Source of the DNA: an uncultured Collinsella sp.
GTDB taxonomy: Bacteria > Actinomycetota > Coriobacteriia > Coriobacteriales > Coriobacteriaceae
DNA: 64,000 nt
Assembly: GCA_947642445.1 (NCBI GenBank)
Contig: CANRSF010000002.1
Span: 62,001 to 126,000, forward strand
Reading direction: 5' to 3'
The notes beneath the pieces were generated by a model. It did no database searches and was not told the origin of the DNA. It worked only from the letters and a program-made list of their open reading frames with translations. Numbering within the stretch: position 1 is the stretch's first letter; every line of letters begins with the position of its first letter. Shown piece after piece: positions 39,347-49,172 of the stretch. The translations under genes were made by a program, and so were the position numbers.

Positions 39347-40135
39347 CTAGAAAAGGCGCTCAGTCTGCAGAAAGTTTCCGCAAAAGCTCACGCGGTGCAG
39401 CGGACAAAGTCCATGTTTGCGAATGGCCTCGATATGCTCGGGGCTTGCGTAGCCTTTCGATTCGGCCAAATGGTACTCGGGGTACTCGGCGTCGTACTCG
39501 ACCATCATCTCGTCACGCGTGACCTTTGCCATGATGGACGCCGCGGCGATGCAGGCGATCTTGGCATCGCCCTTCACCACATCGCGCTCGTTGGGAACGG
39601 CGCCCAAAGGGTTGCCATCCATGAGGACGCAGTCGGGTTCAAGTCCCGTATCGGCCACGGCGCCCGCAACGGCGGTACGGATAGCACGGGCCATGCCCAT
39701 CTCATCGATATCCTTAGGCGCGATATGGCAAAAACCGATCGCCGTCGCCACCTCGGCAATCTTCACTGAGAGCAACTCGCGGCGCGCCGGCGTGAGCTTT
39801 TTGGAATCGTTGATGCCCCAGACGCGCGGCTCCATAGGAAGGCAGACGGCGCATACCGTCAAAGGACCGGCCACCGATCCGCGACCCACCTCGTCGACAC
39901 CAACGACCACCCCATTGCCGCCAAGCTCATGCATAAGCTCGTACATGTCATTGACGCGCTCGCGCTCGGCAAGTTCCTTGGCATGGCGCTTAAGAGCACG
40001 CTCGCAAGCCTTGATCACCTGCTGGCGCGGGTCCTCGCGATAATGCTCCACGAGGGCGGGGATCTCCTCAAACGTTGCGCTCGCCAGCTCTCCGGCAACC
40101 TGCGATGCCGAAACCGAGCTCGTCATATTGGCCAT
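39347..40135 (-). CDS. rnhB: Ribonuclease HII
   Basis: VVVGVDEVGRGSVAGPLTVCAVCL, INDSKKLTPARR; MANMTSS start preferred. Confidence 0.94.
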   Translation of the reverse strand: MANMTSSVSASQVAGELASATFEEIPALVEHYREDPRQQVIKACERALKRHAKELAERERVNDMYELMHELGGNGVVVGVDEVGRGSVAGPLTVCAVCLPMEPRVWGINDSKKLTPARRELLSVKIAEVATAIGFCHIAPKDIDEMGMARAIRTAVAGAVADTGLEPDCVLMDGNPLGAVPNERDVVKGDAKIACIAAASIMAKVTRDEMMVEYDAEYPEYHLAESKGYASPEHIEAIRKHGLCPLHRVSFCGNFLQTERLF

Positions 40136-40171
40136 ACCAGGCCCTCCTTGCATGCAAATCAGATAAAAAGA

Positions 40172-40197
40172 AGGGCCACCCGAAGGTGACCCTTGTG
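40172..40197 (-). terminator. Terminator downstream of rplS
   Basis: agggccacc-cgaa-ggtgaccct with T-rich tract on the minus strand. Confidence 0.8.
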
Positions 40198-40228
40198 TCC
40201 AAACGAGTGGACAGACGCTGCGATCTTC

Positions 40229-40570
40229 TTAGCGCTTCTCGGGGATGCGAGCAGCCTTGCCCACCTTGTCGCGGAGGTAGTACAGCTTGGCGCGACGGAC
40301 GCGACCATGACGAACGACCTCGAGCTTGGCGATCTTGGGGCTGTGAAGCGGGAAGGTACGCTCAACACCGACACCGAAGGACATCTTGCGGACGGTGAAG
40401 GTCTCGCGGGCACCGGCGCCGGCCATGCGGATGACGTCGCCCTGGAAGACCTGAATGCGCTCGCGGTCGCCTTCCTTAATGCGGTAGTGAACCTTGACGT
40501 TGTCGGCGACGCGAACCTGAGGAATGTCCTCGCGGATCTGCTGACGCTCGATTGCGCGGATGTAATCCAT
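40229..40570 (-). CDS. rplS: 50S ribosomal protein L19
   Basis: [47 protein letters not shown]. Confidence 0.96.
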   Translation of the reverse strand: MDYIRAIERQQIREDIPQVRVADNVKVHYRIKEGDRERIQVFQGDVIRMAGAGARETFTVRKMSFGVGVERTFPLHSPKIAKLEVVRHGRVRRAKLYYLRDKVGKAARIPEKR

Positions 40571-40639
40571 GTGCAATTCCTTACTCTTCTAGAGGTGCCG
40601 TACCACCTTGGCCGGCACGTAGTTGAACAAACGTATTCG

Positions 40640-40667
40640 AGTATACACGCGCGGGTTTCTGCTGCAA
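40640..40667 (-). promoter_or_regulatory. Promoter of rplS
   Basis: Minus: TTGCAG (40667-40662), 16-bp spacer, TATACT (40645-40640). Confidence 0.6.
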
Positions 40668-40713
40668 GAACATTTTTTCACGCAGACAAAAAGACAAAAC
40701 CCGCACATGATAA

Positions 40714-40741
40714 CCGCCCGTCTCACGAATGAGACGGGCGG
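40714..40741 (-). terminator. Hairpin downstream of ppdK
   Basis: ccgcccgtctca-cgaa-tgagacgggcgg perfect 12-bp stem; weak T tract. Confidence 0.65.
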
Positions 40742-40779
40742 CATGAAGGGGGCTACGCTAGGCGTCTAAACCCAAAACG

Positions 40780-43530
40780 TTAGGCGGAACGCTTGGCCTC
40801 GAGCTTGGCCTGAGCGGCAGCCAGGCGCGCGAGGGGCACGCGATAGGGCGAGCAGGACACGTAGTCCACGTCGGCCACGTTAAACAGGCCCTTGATGGAC
40901 TTGGGGTCGCCGCCGTGCTCGCCGCACACGCCAAAGTGCATGTCGGGATTGGTGGCGCGGCCCTTCTCGACGGCCAAGCGCACGAGCTCCAGCACCGCCG
41001 CGTCGATGGTCTCGAAGGGGTTGTCTTTCAGAATCTTTTTATGCATGTACAGCGGGATGAACTTGGCCTCGGCGTCATCGCGCGAGAAGCCAAAGGTCGT
41101 CTGGGTGAGGTCGTTGGTGCCAAAGCAGAAGAAGTCGGTATGATGGGCGATCTCGTCAGCGACCATGCAGGCACGCGGCAGCTCGAGCATCGTGCCCACG
41201 GGAATATTGAGCTCGACGCCTTCCTCGGCGGAAACCTCGGCGATCACGCGCTCGATAACCTCGCGGGTCTGGACATGCTCGGCCGTGATGGAAACGAGCG
41301 GAACCATGATCTCGGGGCGCGGGTCGACACCCTCCTTGATAAGGCGGGCAGCGGCCGTGGCGACGGCGCGAACCTGCATGAGCGGCAGATCGCCAAAGAC
41401 GACGGACAGGCGCACGCCGCGCAAGCCCAGCATGGGGTTGGACTCGACCATGCCGTCAATGCGACGCAGGCGGGCGCGCAGGGCAGCGAGCTCCTCCTCG
41501 GGAGCGCCGGCGGCCTCCTTCTTGGTGATGGCGACCTCGAGCTCGCGAGGATTATCCAGGAACTCATGAAGCGGCGGATCGAGCAGGCGGACGACCACAT
41601 CGCGACCGGACATGGTCTTGAACATCGCCAGGAAGTCCTCGGTCTGAACCTTGAGCAGGTCGGCCAGGGCCTGCTGCTTCACGGCCTCATCGTCAGACAG
41701 GATAAAGCTCTGGATGATGTTCTTGCGATCGCCCAGGAACATGTGCTCGGTGCGGCACAGACCGATGGCCTCGGCGCCAAACTCGAGCGCGAGTGCAGCA
41801 TCCTCGGGGTTGTCGGCGTTAACGCGCACGTGGTTGGCGTGGCCGCAGGTCTCGTCCAAACGGATCTCATCAGCCCAAGACAGGATGGTGTCCAGGTCGC
41901 CGGTGAGCTCTGCAGAGACCAGGTCGACCGCGCCGTCGACGACGATACCCTGGGTGCCGTCGATGGAGATGACATCGCCCTCGCGCAGCACGCGGTCGCT
42001 GCCCTCGATGCGCACGACCTTCTCTGCCGCGTCAATGTGGAAGCGCTCAACGCCGCAAACGCAGGGCGTACCCATGCCGCGGGCGATAACGGCGGCATGG
42101 CTCGTCTTGCCACCGTGGCTGGTCAGGATGCCCTCGGCGGCGACCATGCCCTTCAGGTCGTCGGGGTTGGTCTCCCAGCGGACCAGAATGACCTTGTGGC
42201 CCTCGGCGGAACGCGCGACGGCGTCATCACTCGAGAACACGACCTCGCCCACGGCGGCACCAGGGCTGGCGTTAAGGCCGCTGGCCAGGGCCTCGTACTT
42301 CTTGGAGGCGTCGAACTGCGGGTGCAGGAGCTGGTCGAGCTGCGCGGGATCGATGCGGCTCACAGCCTCCTCGCGGGTGATGAGGCCCTCCTCGACCATT
42401 TCGATAGCAATGCGCAGGGCGGCAGTGGCGGTGCGCTTGCCCACGCGGGTCTGGAGCATCCAGAGCTTGCCCTGCTCGATGGTAAACTCGATATCGCACA
42501 TATCGCGGTAATGATCCTCGAGCGTCAGGAACACGCGCTCGAGCTCCTCGCCTGCGGACTCGAGGCCCGAGGTGGTCTTGAGGTCGGCGATGGGCTCGGT
42601 GTTTCGGATGCCGGCGACGACGTCCTCGCCCTGGGCATTCACCAAAAAGTCGCCATAGAACTCCTTGGTGCCGTCGGCCGGGTTGCGCGTAAAGGCGACG
42701 CCGGTCGCCGAGGTCTCGCCCTTGTTGCCAAAGGCCATGGCCTGGACGTTGACGGCGGTGCCGAGCTCGTCGGAAATGCCGTGCTGCTTGCGGTAGATGC
42801 AGGCGCGCTCGTTCATCCAGCTGCCAAAGACGGCCTGGATGGCAAGGCGCAGCTGGAGCTCCGGATCGTGCGGGAAGACGGGCTTACCGTCGGCGACCTC
42901 GAGCTCGGGATACAGGGTCGCCTCGACGTTCTCGGAGAAGATGCCCTTAAAGGTCTCGACGAGCTCCTGCAGGTCCTCGGCCGAAAGCTCGGAATCGACA
43001 CGAACGCCGGCGACCAGGCGGGCCTGGGTCAGGGCGTTCTCGAATAGATCGGCGTCGACGCCCATGACGACGTTGGAGAACATCTGGATAAAGCGACGGT
43101 AGCTGTCCCAGGCAAAGCGCGGGTTTTGCGTCTGCGCGATAAGGCCCTGGACGGAATCGTCGTTGAGGCCCAGGTTGAGGACCGTGTCCATCATGCCGGG
43201 CATGGAGAACGGAGCGCCCGAGCGAACCGACACGAGCAACGGATCGGAGGCATCGCCGAGTTTCTTGCCGCAACGGGCCTCGAGGTCCGCCTCAGCGGCA
43301 ACGATCTCATCGAGTGCGCCTTCGGGCCAGACGTTGCCGGCACCGGAGTACTCGACACAGGTCTGGCAGGTAATGGTAAAGCCACCGGGAACCGGCAGAC
43401 CGATACGGCTCATCTCTGCAAGGTTAGCGCCCTTGCCGCCAAGCACGAAGTTCATGGATTTGTCGCCCTCGGTGACACAGGTGCCCTGGGCGTCGGTTCC
43501 AAAACGGTAAACCCTCTTGCAATCGCTCAC
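40780..43530 (-). CDS. ppdK: Pyruvate, phosphate dikinase
   Basis: GGKGANLAEMSRIGLPVPGGFTI, GGKTSHAAVIARGMGTPCVCG, LPRACMVADEIA, CGEHGGDPKSI; 916 aa. Confidence 0.97.
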   Translation of the reverse strand: MSDCKRVYRFGTDAQGTCVTEGDKSMNFVLGGKGANLAEMSRIGLPVPGGFTITCQTCVEYSGAGNVWPEGALDEIVAAEADLEARCGKKLGDASDPLLVSVRSGAPFSMPGMMDTVLNLGLNDDSVQGLIAQTQNPRFAWDSYRRFIQMFSNVVMGVDADLFENALTQARLVAGVRVDSELSAEDLQELVETFKGIFSENVEATLYPELEVADGKPVFPHDPELQLRLAIQAVFGSWMNERACIYRKQHGISDELGTAVNVQAMAFGNKGETSATGVAFTRNPADGTKEFYGDFLVNAQGEDVVAGIRNTEPIADLKTTSGLESAGEELERVFLTLEDHYRDMCDIEFTIEQGKLWMLQTRVGKRTATAALRIAIEMVEEGLITREEAVSRIDPAQLDQLLHPQFDASKKYEALASGLNASPGAAVGEVVFSSDDAVARSAEGHKVILVRWETNPDDLKGMVAAEGILTSHGGKTSHAAVIARGMGTPCVCGVERFHIDAAEKVVRIEGSDRVLREGDVISIDGTQGIVVDGAVDLVSAELTGDLDTILSWADEIRLDETCGHANHVRVNADNPEDAALALEFGAEAIGLCRTEHMFLGDRKNIIQSFILSDDEAVKQQALADLLKVQTEDFLAMFKTMSGRDVVVRLLDPPLHEFLDNPRELEVAITKKEAAGAPEEELAALRARLRRIDGMVESNPMLGLRGVRLSVVFGDLPLMQVRAVATAAARLIKEGVDPRPEIMVPLVSITAEHVQTREVIERVIAEVSAEEGVELNIPVGTMLELPRACMVADEIAHHTDFFCFGTNDLTQTTFGFSRDDAEAKFIPLYMHKKILKDNPFETIDAAVLELVRLAVEKGRATNPDMHFGVCGEHGGDPKSIKGLFNVADVDYVSCSPYRVPLARLAAAQAKLEAKRSA

Positions 43531-43652
43531 GATACTTCCCCTTCCATGCGCTTACGCGCACGACCGTGGTAACGAATCGACCCGCCGGATGCAGGCCGTG
43601 AGGGAACTATACGGCGGGTTTTGGGCAGGCTTGAGCAGAGGGTGCGCGGTTT

Positions 43653-43692
43653 GGTAAACGTGCTAAAACAGGCGGTAAACGGTAGGTAAAGG
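43653..43692. promoter_or_regulatory. Three phased GGTAAA(C/G)G repeats upstream of ppdK
   Basis: ggtaaacg at 43653, ggtaaacg at 43674, ggtaaagg at 43685 (21 and 11 bp spacing). Confidence 0.45.
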
Positions 43693-43800
43693 TGGTTACC
43701 TTATGAAGATACCACTACAAGGAAAGTGCAGGTCGGATGTGATGTTTTTGCTAAATCGCTTTACCATTTATCAGCATTATTTCCAAGTATTCTCTTTGGT

Positions 43801-43860
43801 TAGCTAAAAGAGCCCCGTCCCAAATTAGCTACCCAAACAACCTTGTCCCAAGTGAGCTAC
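43801..43860. repeat. Intergenic repeat, two tandem degenerate units
   Basis: tagctaaaagagccccgtcccaaattagctac + ...ccttgtcccaagtgagctac; homologous to 51853-51884. Confidence 0.6.
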
Positions 43861-44732
43861 TTTTGTTGAGCGCGGCGGGCGGCACGGCGGGCTCTTGCCT
43901 CTTGAATCTCTTCGAGGTGAGCAATGATCTCGGCAGCGCTTTCCTCGATGGCTTTGCCGTCGGTACGCACAACAAAGCAGCCTAAGCGCTTCATGAGGGC
44001 ACGAGCTTCCTCAAGCTCGCTGCACACGCTCTCAGGTTCGGCATAGGAGCCGGCAACGGCACGGGCGTAGTCATCGCCCAAGCGGCTATCGCGAATCTCA
44101 GAAATAACGTCGACGGTCGAAATCAGGCCGAACAGGTGCATCGGGTTAACCTCGTAAATCGACTTGGGCGGCTCCATGCCATGCGCCAGTGGGACATTGG
44201 CGACCTTGTAGCCCTGATATGCTAAATACATCGACAGCGGCGTCTTGGATGTACGCGACACACCCAGCAGCACGATATCGGCACCCGACAGATCGTCGCA
44301 ACCACGACCGTCATCGTGCTCAACGAAATACTCCATGGCCTCGATACGATGGAAATAGCGGTCATCGGTCTTGTGAATCACGCCCGCAACGCACTTGGGC
44401 GGCACACCGATGAGCGACGACAGCACGGCAAGCGTCGGGCCGATGAGGTCGACCGAACGGATATGCAGCATACCCAGGTAATCGAGCACGCGGGCGCGAA
44501 GCGCCGGATCGACAATGGTATGGAACACGGCGACATCGCGATGGTCGGCATCGACGCGCGGCCCCACAAATGACTTGACCTGCTCCACGGAGGTCACCTT
44601 GGGCAGGCGTAAAACGCGAAAAGCCCCTTCATCAAATTGCCCGGACGCCGCAAGCACCACCTCACAAGCGGTATCGCCGAGCGAGTCGGAGATAACGATA
44701 ACGGTGGGACGAGCGGTGACCGGGCAATCCAT
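43857..44732 (-). CDS. Pyruvate, phosphate dikinase regulatory protein (DUF299 kinase/pyrophosphorylase)
   Basis: VIVISDSLGDTACEV, GVSRTSKTPLSMYLAYQGYKVANVPL; adjacent to ppdK. Confidence 0.95.
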   Translation of the reverse strand: MDCPVTARPTVIVISDSLGDTACEVVLAASGQFDEGAFRVLRLPKVTSVEQVKSFVGPRVDADHRDVAVFHTIVDPALRARVLDYLGMLHIRSVDLIGPTLAVLSSLIGVPPKCVAGVIHKTDDRYFHRIEAMEYFVEHDDGRGCDDLSGADIVLLGVSRTSKTPLSMYLAYQGYKVANVPLAHGMEPPKSIYEVNPMHLFGLISTVDVISEIRDSRLGDDYARAVAGSYAEPESVCSELEEARALMKRLGCFVVRTDGKAIEESAAEIIAHLEEIQEARARRAARRAQQK

Positions 44733-44766
44733 GCGGGGCTCCTTTTGCGCTTATGCGCAGGCTGGC

Positions 44767-46863
44767 TTACTTTTTGCGGGCAAGCTCACCGATGTTGGCA
44801 ATGCCGGAGAAAACGGCCTCGAAGCGGTTGAGCAGCTTAAGGCGATTATCGCGAAGCTGCTCGTCCTTGTCCATGACCATGACCTCATCGAAGAAACGGT
44901 CGATGGGCGCGCGCAGGGCGGCGAGGGCGGCAAATGCGGCCGGGTAGTCCTCGGCAGCAAGGGCGGCATCGACGGCGGTCTGAGCAGCCTCGGAGGCGTC
45001 GGCGAGCGCAAGCTCGACCTCGCCCATCAGGCTGCGGTCATACTCCGCACCCAGCTCGGGCTTGGAGATATGCGCGGCGCGGGCATAGGCGGTCGCCAGG
45101 TTGTCGAACGTCTCAGCGTCGTTCTTGCGGGCCTCGTCGAGGGCGGCGCAGCGGGCAAAGAAGACGGACGGGGCGATGATGTGCACCGCGGAGACGGCGG
45201 CGACGGTATCGGCCGGAATCTTTTCGTCGCGGGCCATGCTCACCAGGCGGCCATGGAAGAAGTCACGAACCTGCTGGGCGACCTCGGCGGCGTCGAACTC
45301 AATGCCCTGCTCACTGTAGAGTTCGAGGGCAAAGTCGATGAGCGACGTGGGGTCGATCGGCAGACGGTCGCGCAGGATGTTGATAATGCCGATAGCGGCA
45401 CGACGCAGCGCGTAGGGGTCGGAGGAGCCGGTCGGGGGCTCGCCGATGGCAAAGATACCGGCGATGGTATCGAGCTTGTCGGCGCAGGCCACGATGCAGC
45501 CAGCGGTGCCCTCGGGCAGCTCGTCACCGGCAAAACGGGGACGATAGTGATCGCGAATAGCATGGGCGACCTCGTCGTTCTCCCCCATCGCGGTCGCGTA
45601 ATAACCGCCCATCACGCCCTGCTGGCTCGTGAACTCGACGACGGCGTTGGACACCAGGTCTGCCTTGCACAGGTGTGCGGCGCGAGCAGCGTCGGCGGCA
45701 AGATGGGCGCCCAGGTGAGCCTCGCGGGCGATAGCGAGCGCGAGCTGCTCGATGCGCTCGGACTTGGCGAGCACGCTACCGAGCTTCTCCTGGAAGGCAA
45801 CCTTGGACAGACGCTCACGGAACTCGTCGAGGGAGATCTTCAGGTCCTCCTCGTAGAAGAACTTAGCGTCGTCCAGACGGGCGCGCACGACGCGCTCGTT
45901 ACCGTCGATCACGCGCTCGGCGTTCTCGGGCTTGCTGTTGGAGACGACCACGAACTCACGCGTCAGCTTGCCCTCCCCGTCATAGATCGGGAAGTAGCGC
46001 TGGTTGGTGAGCATGGACTCGCAGATAATCTCGTGCGGGACCTTGAGGAACTCCTCGTCGAAAGTACCGACGAGCACCGTCGGCCACTCGCAGAGGTTAA
46101 TGACCTCCTCAAAGACCTTCTTGGGCGTATCGACATGGCAGCCGGGGCGAGCGGCCTCGACCTCGGAGATACCGGCAAGGATGGCCTCGCGACGGCGCTC
46201 GGCAGAAAGCACGCCGGCGTCCTCGAGTACCTGCTCGTAGGCGGCGGGGCTGGCGACAACGTGGTCACCGGGGCCGAGCACGCGATGGCCGCGCGTGGTG
46301 TTGCCGCTCGTCACGTCGGCAAACGACACGGGCACAACATCCTCGCCCAGAAGGCAGCAAATCCAGCGGACCGGACGCACGAACGTCGCGTGCTCGTGGC
46401 CCCAGCGCTGGGAGCGGTAGTTGGGCCACTGCAGGCCGGCAATGGTCTTCTCGCACAGGGCCGTCAGGATCGGGGTTGCCGGTGCGGAGGGAATGTTCTT
46501 CTCGGCAAAGACATACTCGCGACCGTCGGTATCCTCACGACGGACCAGGTCCTCGGCAGCCACACCGCACTTGCGGGCGAAGCCCTGGGCGGCCTTGGTG
46601 GCGTTACCGTCAGCGTCGAAGGCGATGTTTGCCGCGGGGCCACGCTTGACCTCGTGAACCTCATCGGTCGCGGTGGCAACGTCGGCAACGAGCGCAGCCA
46701 GGCGACGCGGGCTCGAGATCACGCGGACCTCGCCGTGGGCCAGACCGGCCTCGTCGAGACCCTTGGCGATCATGGTACCAAGCTGCTTGACGGCATTGTT
46801 CAGCGGTGCAGAGGGCATTTCCTCCGTACCGATCTCAAACAGGAAATCCTTAGCGTCTGCCAT
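44767..46863 (-). CDS. glyS: Glycyl-tRNA synthetase beta subunit
   Basis: FLFEIGTEEMPSAPLNNAVKQL, PKVAFQEKLGS-type motifs; 698 aa. Confidence 0.96.
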   Translation of the reverse strand: MADAKDFLFEIGTEEMPSAPLNNAVKQLGTMIAKGLDEAGLAHGEVRVISSPRRLAALVADVATATDEVHEVKRGPAANIAFDADGNATKAAQGFARKCGVAAEDLVRREDTDGREYVFAEKNIPSAPATPILTALCEKTIAGLQWPNYRSQRWGHEHATFVRPVRWICCLLGEDVVPVSFADVTSGNTTRGHRVLGPGDHVVASPAAYEQVLEDAGVLSAERRREAILAGISEVEAARPGCHVDTPKKVFEEVINLCEWPTVLVGTFDEEFLKVPHEIICESMLTNQRYFPIYDGEGKLTREFVVVSNSKPENAERVIDGNERVVRARLDDAKFFYEEDLKISLDEFRERLSKVAFQEKLGSVLAKSERIEQLALAIAREAHLGAHLAADAARAAHLCKADLVSNAVVEFTSQQGVMGGYYATAMGENDEVAHAIRDHYRPRFAGDELPEGTAGCIVACADKLDTIAGIFAIGEPPTGSSDPYALRRAAIGIINILRDRLPIDPTSLIDFALELYSEQGIEFDAAEVAQQVRDFFHGRLVSMARDEKIPADTVAAVSAVHIIAPSVFFARCAALDEARKNDAETFDNLATAYARAAHISKPELGAEYDRSLMGEVELALADASEAAQTAVDAALAAEDYPAAFAALAALRAPIDRFFDEVMVMDKDEQLRDNRLKLLNRFEAVFSGIANIGELARKK

Positions 46864-46866
46864 GGC

Positions 46867-47778
46867 TTACGCCACCTCGCCTTCCTGGTCGGCATTCTCG
46901 TTGACTCCGGCGACCTCGGCCATGTAGGCCTCGCAGCACGCCTTGGCGACGGCGCGGACGCGCAGGATGTAGTTGGCACGCTCGACCGCGGACAGGGCGC
47001 CGCGGGCATCGAGCAGGTTGAAGGCGTGGCTGCACTTCATGACACAGTCGTACGCCGGCAACGGCAGCTTGCGCTCCAGGCAGGAATGGCACTCGGCCTC
47101 GTAGTCGTCAAACTTCTGACGCATCATCTCGACGTTGGCGACCTCAAAGTTATAGGCACTGAACTCGCGCTCATTCTCCAGGAACACGTCGCCATAGGTC
47201 ATGGGCGTGCCGTCGGGCAGATAGCTCCACACCAGATCGTAGACCGAGTTGACGCCCTGAGCGTACATGGCGATACGCTCCAGGCCATAGGTGATCTCGA
47301 CGGGCACGGGGTCGACCTCGATACCGCCCACCTGCTGGAAGTACGTGAACTGCGTGACCTCCATGCCGTTGAGCCAGACCTCCCAGCCAAGGCCCCAGGC
47401 GCCCAGCGTCGGGCTCTCCCAGTCGTCCTCGACAAAACGGACGTCATGGTCGTTGGGGTCCAGGCCAATGGCAGCAAGAGACCCCAGGTAAAGCTCCTGA
47501 GCATTAACCGGAGAGGGCTTAATGAGCACCTGGAACTGATAGTAGTGCTGCATGCGGTTAGGGTTCTCGCCGTAGCGGCCGTCGGCGGGACGGCGGCAGG
47601 GCTGCGCATAGCAGGTGCGCCATTCGGCGGGACCGAGCGAGCGCAGCGTGGTCGCGGTATGGAAGGTACCGGCACCGACCTCGGAGTCATAGGGCTGCAT
47701 AATGACGCAGCCCTGCTCGCCCCAGTACTGCTGGAGGCGCAGGATGATGTCTTGGAAGGAAAGCGATGAAGCGTTCAT
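46867..47778 (-). CDS. glyQ: Glycyl-tRNA synthetase alpha subunit
   Basis: [47 protein letters not shown]. Confidence 0.97.
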   Translation of the reverse strand: MNASSLSFQDIILRLQQYWGEQGCVIMQPYDSEVGAGTFHTATTLRSLGPAEWRTCYAQPCRRPADGRYGENPNRMQHYYQFQVLIKPSPVNAQELYLGSLAAIGLDPNDHDVRFVEDDWESPTLGAWGLGWEVWLNGMEVTQFTYFQQVGGIEVDPVPVEITYGLERIAMYAQGVNSVYDLVWSYLPDGTPMTYGDVFLENEREFSAYNFEVANVEMMRQKFDDYEAECHSCLERKLPLPAYDCVMKCSHAFNLLDARGALSAVERANYILRVRAVAKACCEAYMAEVAGVNENADQEGEVA

Positions 47779-47837
47779 GCCTCTAATATCCCCTCGTCGA
47801 AACGATTACACGGTTAGGTACTGTACTATAGCGGTTT

Positions 47838-48407
47838 TTAGTCGATAGCGCCGATGCGGTTGAGCGGCCAGTAGCGCACAAGCGCCACAGCGATCAAATC
47901 AGAGCGATCGACGGGACCAAAGTAGCGCGAGTCGGCAGAGTTTTCGCGGTTGTCGCCCATCACCCACACGCACCCGTCGGGAACGGTGTAGGGATAACTC
48001 ACCTGGGCGCCAGGCGCTTGGACCGAAAGCGGCCAGCTCATGCCCGTCGTATAGTCCTCATCGAGCGCTTGGCCGTCAACGACCACCTTGCCGTCCTGCA
48101 GGTCGACCGTCTGGCCGGCCGTGGCAATAACACGCTTGACAAGAACATCATGCTCGGAAGTGACATCGGGGTTGTGGAACACCACGATATCACCCTGTTT
48201 GACGGGCTGACCGAGCTCGAGGCTCACCTTTTGCGCCAAGATCTGGTCGCCGATCTCGATCGTGGACTCCATGGAGCCGGTGGGCACCACAAAGGGTTCG
48301 ACCACAAACGAGCGAATCAGGAAGGTGGCGACCAGTGCGATTGCGACGACCACGATCCACTCAAACGCACCCTTTAGCACGGAATGCTGCGATGCGACCA
48401 TTCTCAC
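47838..48407 (-). CDS. lepB: Signal peptidase I
   Basis: FVVPTGSMESTIEIGDQILAQK, VWVMGDNRENSADSRYFGPV. Confidence 0.95.
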   Translation of the reverse strand: MRMVASQHSVLKGAFEWIVVVAIALVATFLIRSFVVEPFVVPTGSMESTIEIGDQILAQKVSLELGQPVKQGDIVVFHNPDVTSEHDVLVKRVIATAGQTVDLQDGKVVVDGQALDEDYTTGMSWPLSVQAPGAQVSYPYTVPDGCVWVMGDNRENSADSRYFGPVDRSDLIAVALVRYWPLNRIGAID

Positions 48408-49162
48408 TCCTCGCTCTGCGAATACGACGCGTCCAGGATCTCCTGCGCGTATGCGCGCTCCTCGGGCGTAAGCCGCGCCGTCTCGATCAGGTCGGAGCGC
48501 CAGCGGCAGGTGCGCTCGATGGCATTCTTGCGGCGCCAGGCGTCAACCTTGGCATGGTCACCGCTCACGAGCACCGGCGGCACGCCCTCGCCGTTGAACT
48601 CGGCGGGGCGGGTGTACTGCGCGTACTCAAGCAGGCCACCGTCCTCGGCAGTCGAGAACGACTCATCGACGTTGCTCATCTCGTCACCAAGGGCGCCGGG
48701 AATCAGACGTACGACGGCGTCGGCAACGACCATGGCGGGAAGCTCGCCGCCCGTAAGCACGTAGTCACCGATCGACAGGCGCTCGTCGGCATACGCATAC
48801 GCGCGCTCGTCGACGCCCTCGTAGCGGCTGCACACAAACAGCAGGCGCTCGCTTTTGAGCAGGCGCTCGGCCACATGCTGCGTAAAGGGTTCGCCGCAGG
48901 GCGTAAAGAACACCACGGTGGGCTTGGGACCCTCGGAGCCAATAGCCTCGATGGCCTCGGCGATGGGCTCGACCTTCATGAGCATGCCCTGCCCGCCGCC
49001 GTACGGCTCGTCATCGACGGTACGATGACGGTCGTGCGTCCAGTCACGCAGGTTGTAGGCCTTAAAATCAAAAAGGCCGGCCTTACGGGCGCGGCCCAAG
49101 ATCGATGTGGACATGACGGGCTCAAACATCTCGGGAAAGACCGAAAGGGTCTCGATCAGCAT
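48404..49162 (-). CDS. trmD: tRNA (guanine-N1)-methyltransferase
   Basis: LSVFPEMFEPVMSTSILGRARKAGLFDF, DEPYGGGQGMLMKVEP, YEGVDERAYAYADERLSIGDYVLTGGELPA. Confidence 0.96.
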   Translation of the reverse strand: MLIETLSVFPEMFEPVMSTSILGRARKAGLFDFKAYNLRDWTHDRHRTVDDEPYGGGQGMLMKVEPIAEAIEAIGSEGPKPTVVFFTPCGEPFTQHVAERLLKSERLLFVCSRYEGVDERAYAYADERLSIGDYVLTGGELPAMVVADAVVRLIPGALGDEMSNVDESFSTAEDGGLLEYAQYTRPAEFNGEGVPPVLVSGDHAKVDAWRRKNAIERTCRWRSDLIETARLTPEERAYAQEILDASYSQSEE

Positions 49163-49172
49163 GTTGTCCTCC

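Noticed and set aside
40915-43047. 710-aa plus ORF antisense to ppdK
   Set aside because: Same high-GC antisense artefact; PPDK motifs on the minus strand are clear.
44515-47769. 1084-aa plus-strand ORF antisense to glyS and glyQ
   Set aside because: Shadow ORF through two clearly coding genes; low-complexity Leu/Gly/Val/Asp-rich translation without family motifs.
47779-47837. T-box riboswitch upstream of glyQS
   Set aside because: The gap is only ~60 bp with no T-box sequence (TGGNACCGCG-like) or specifier stem.
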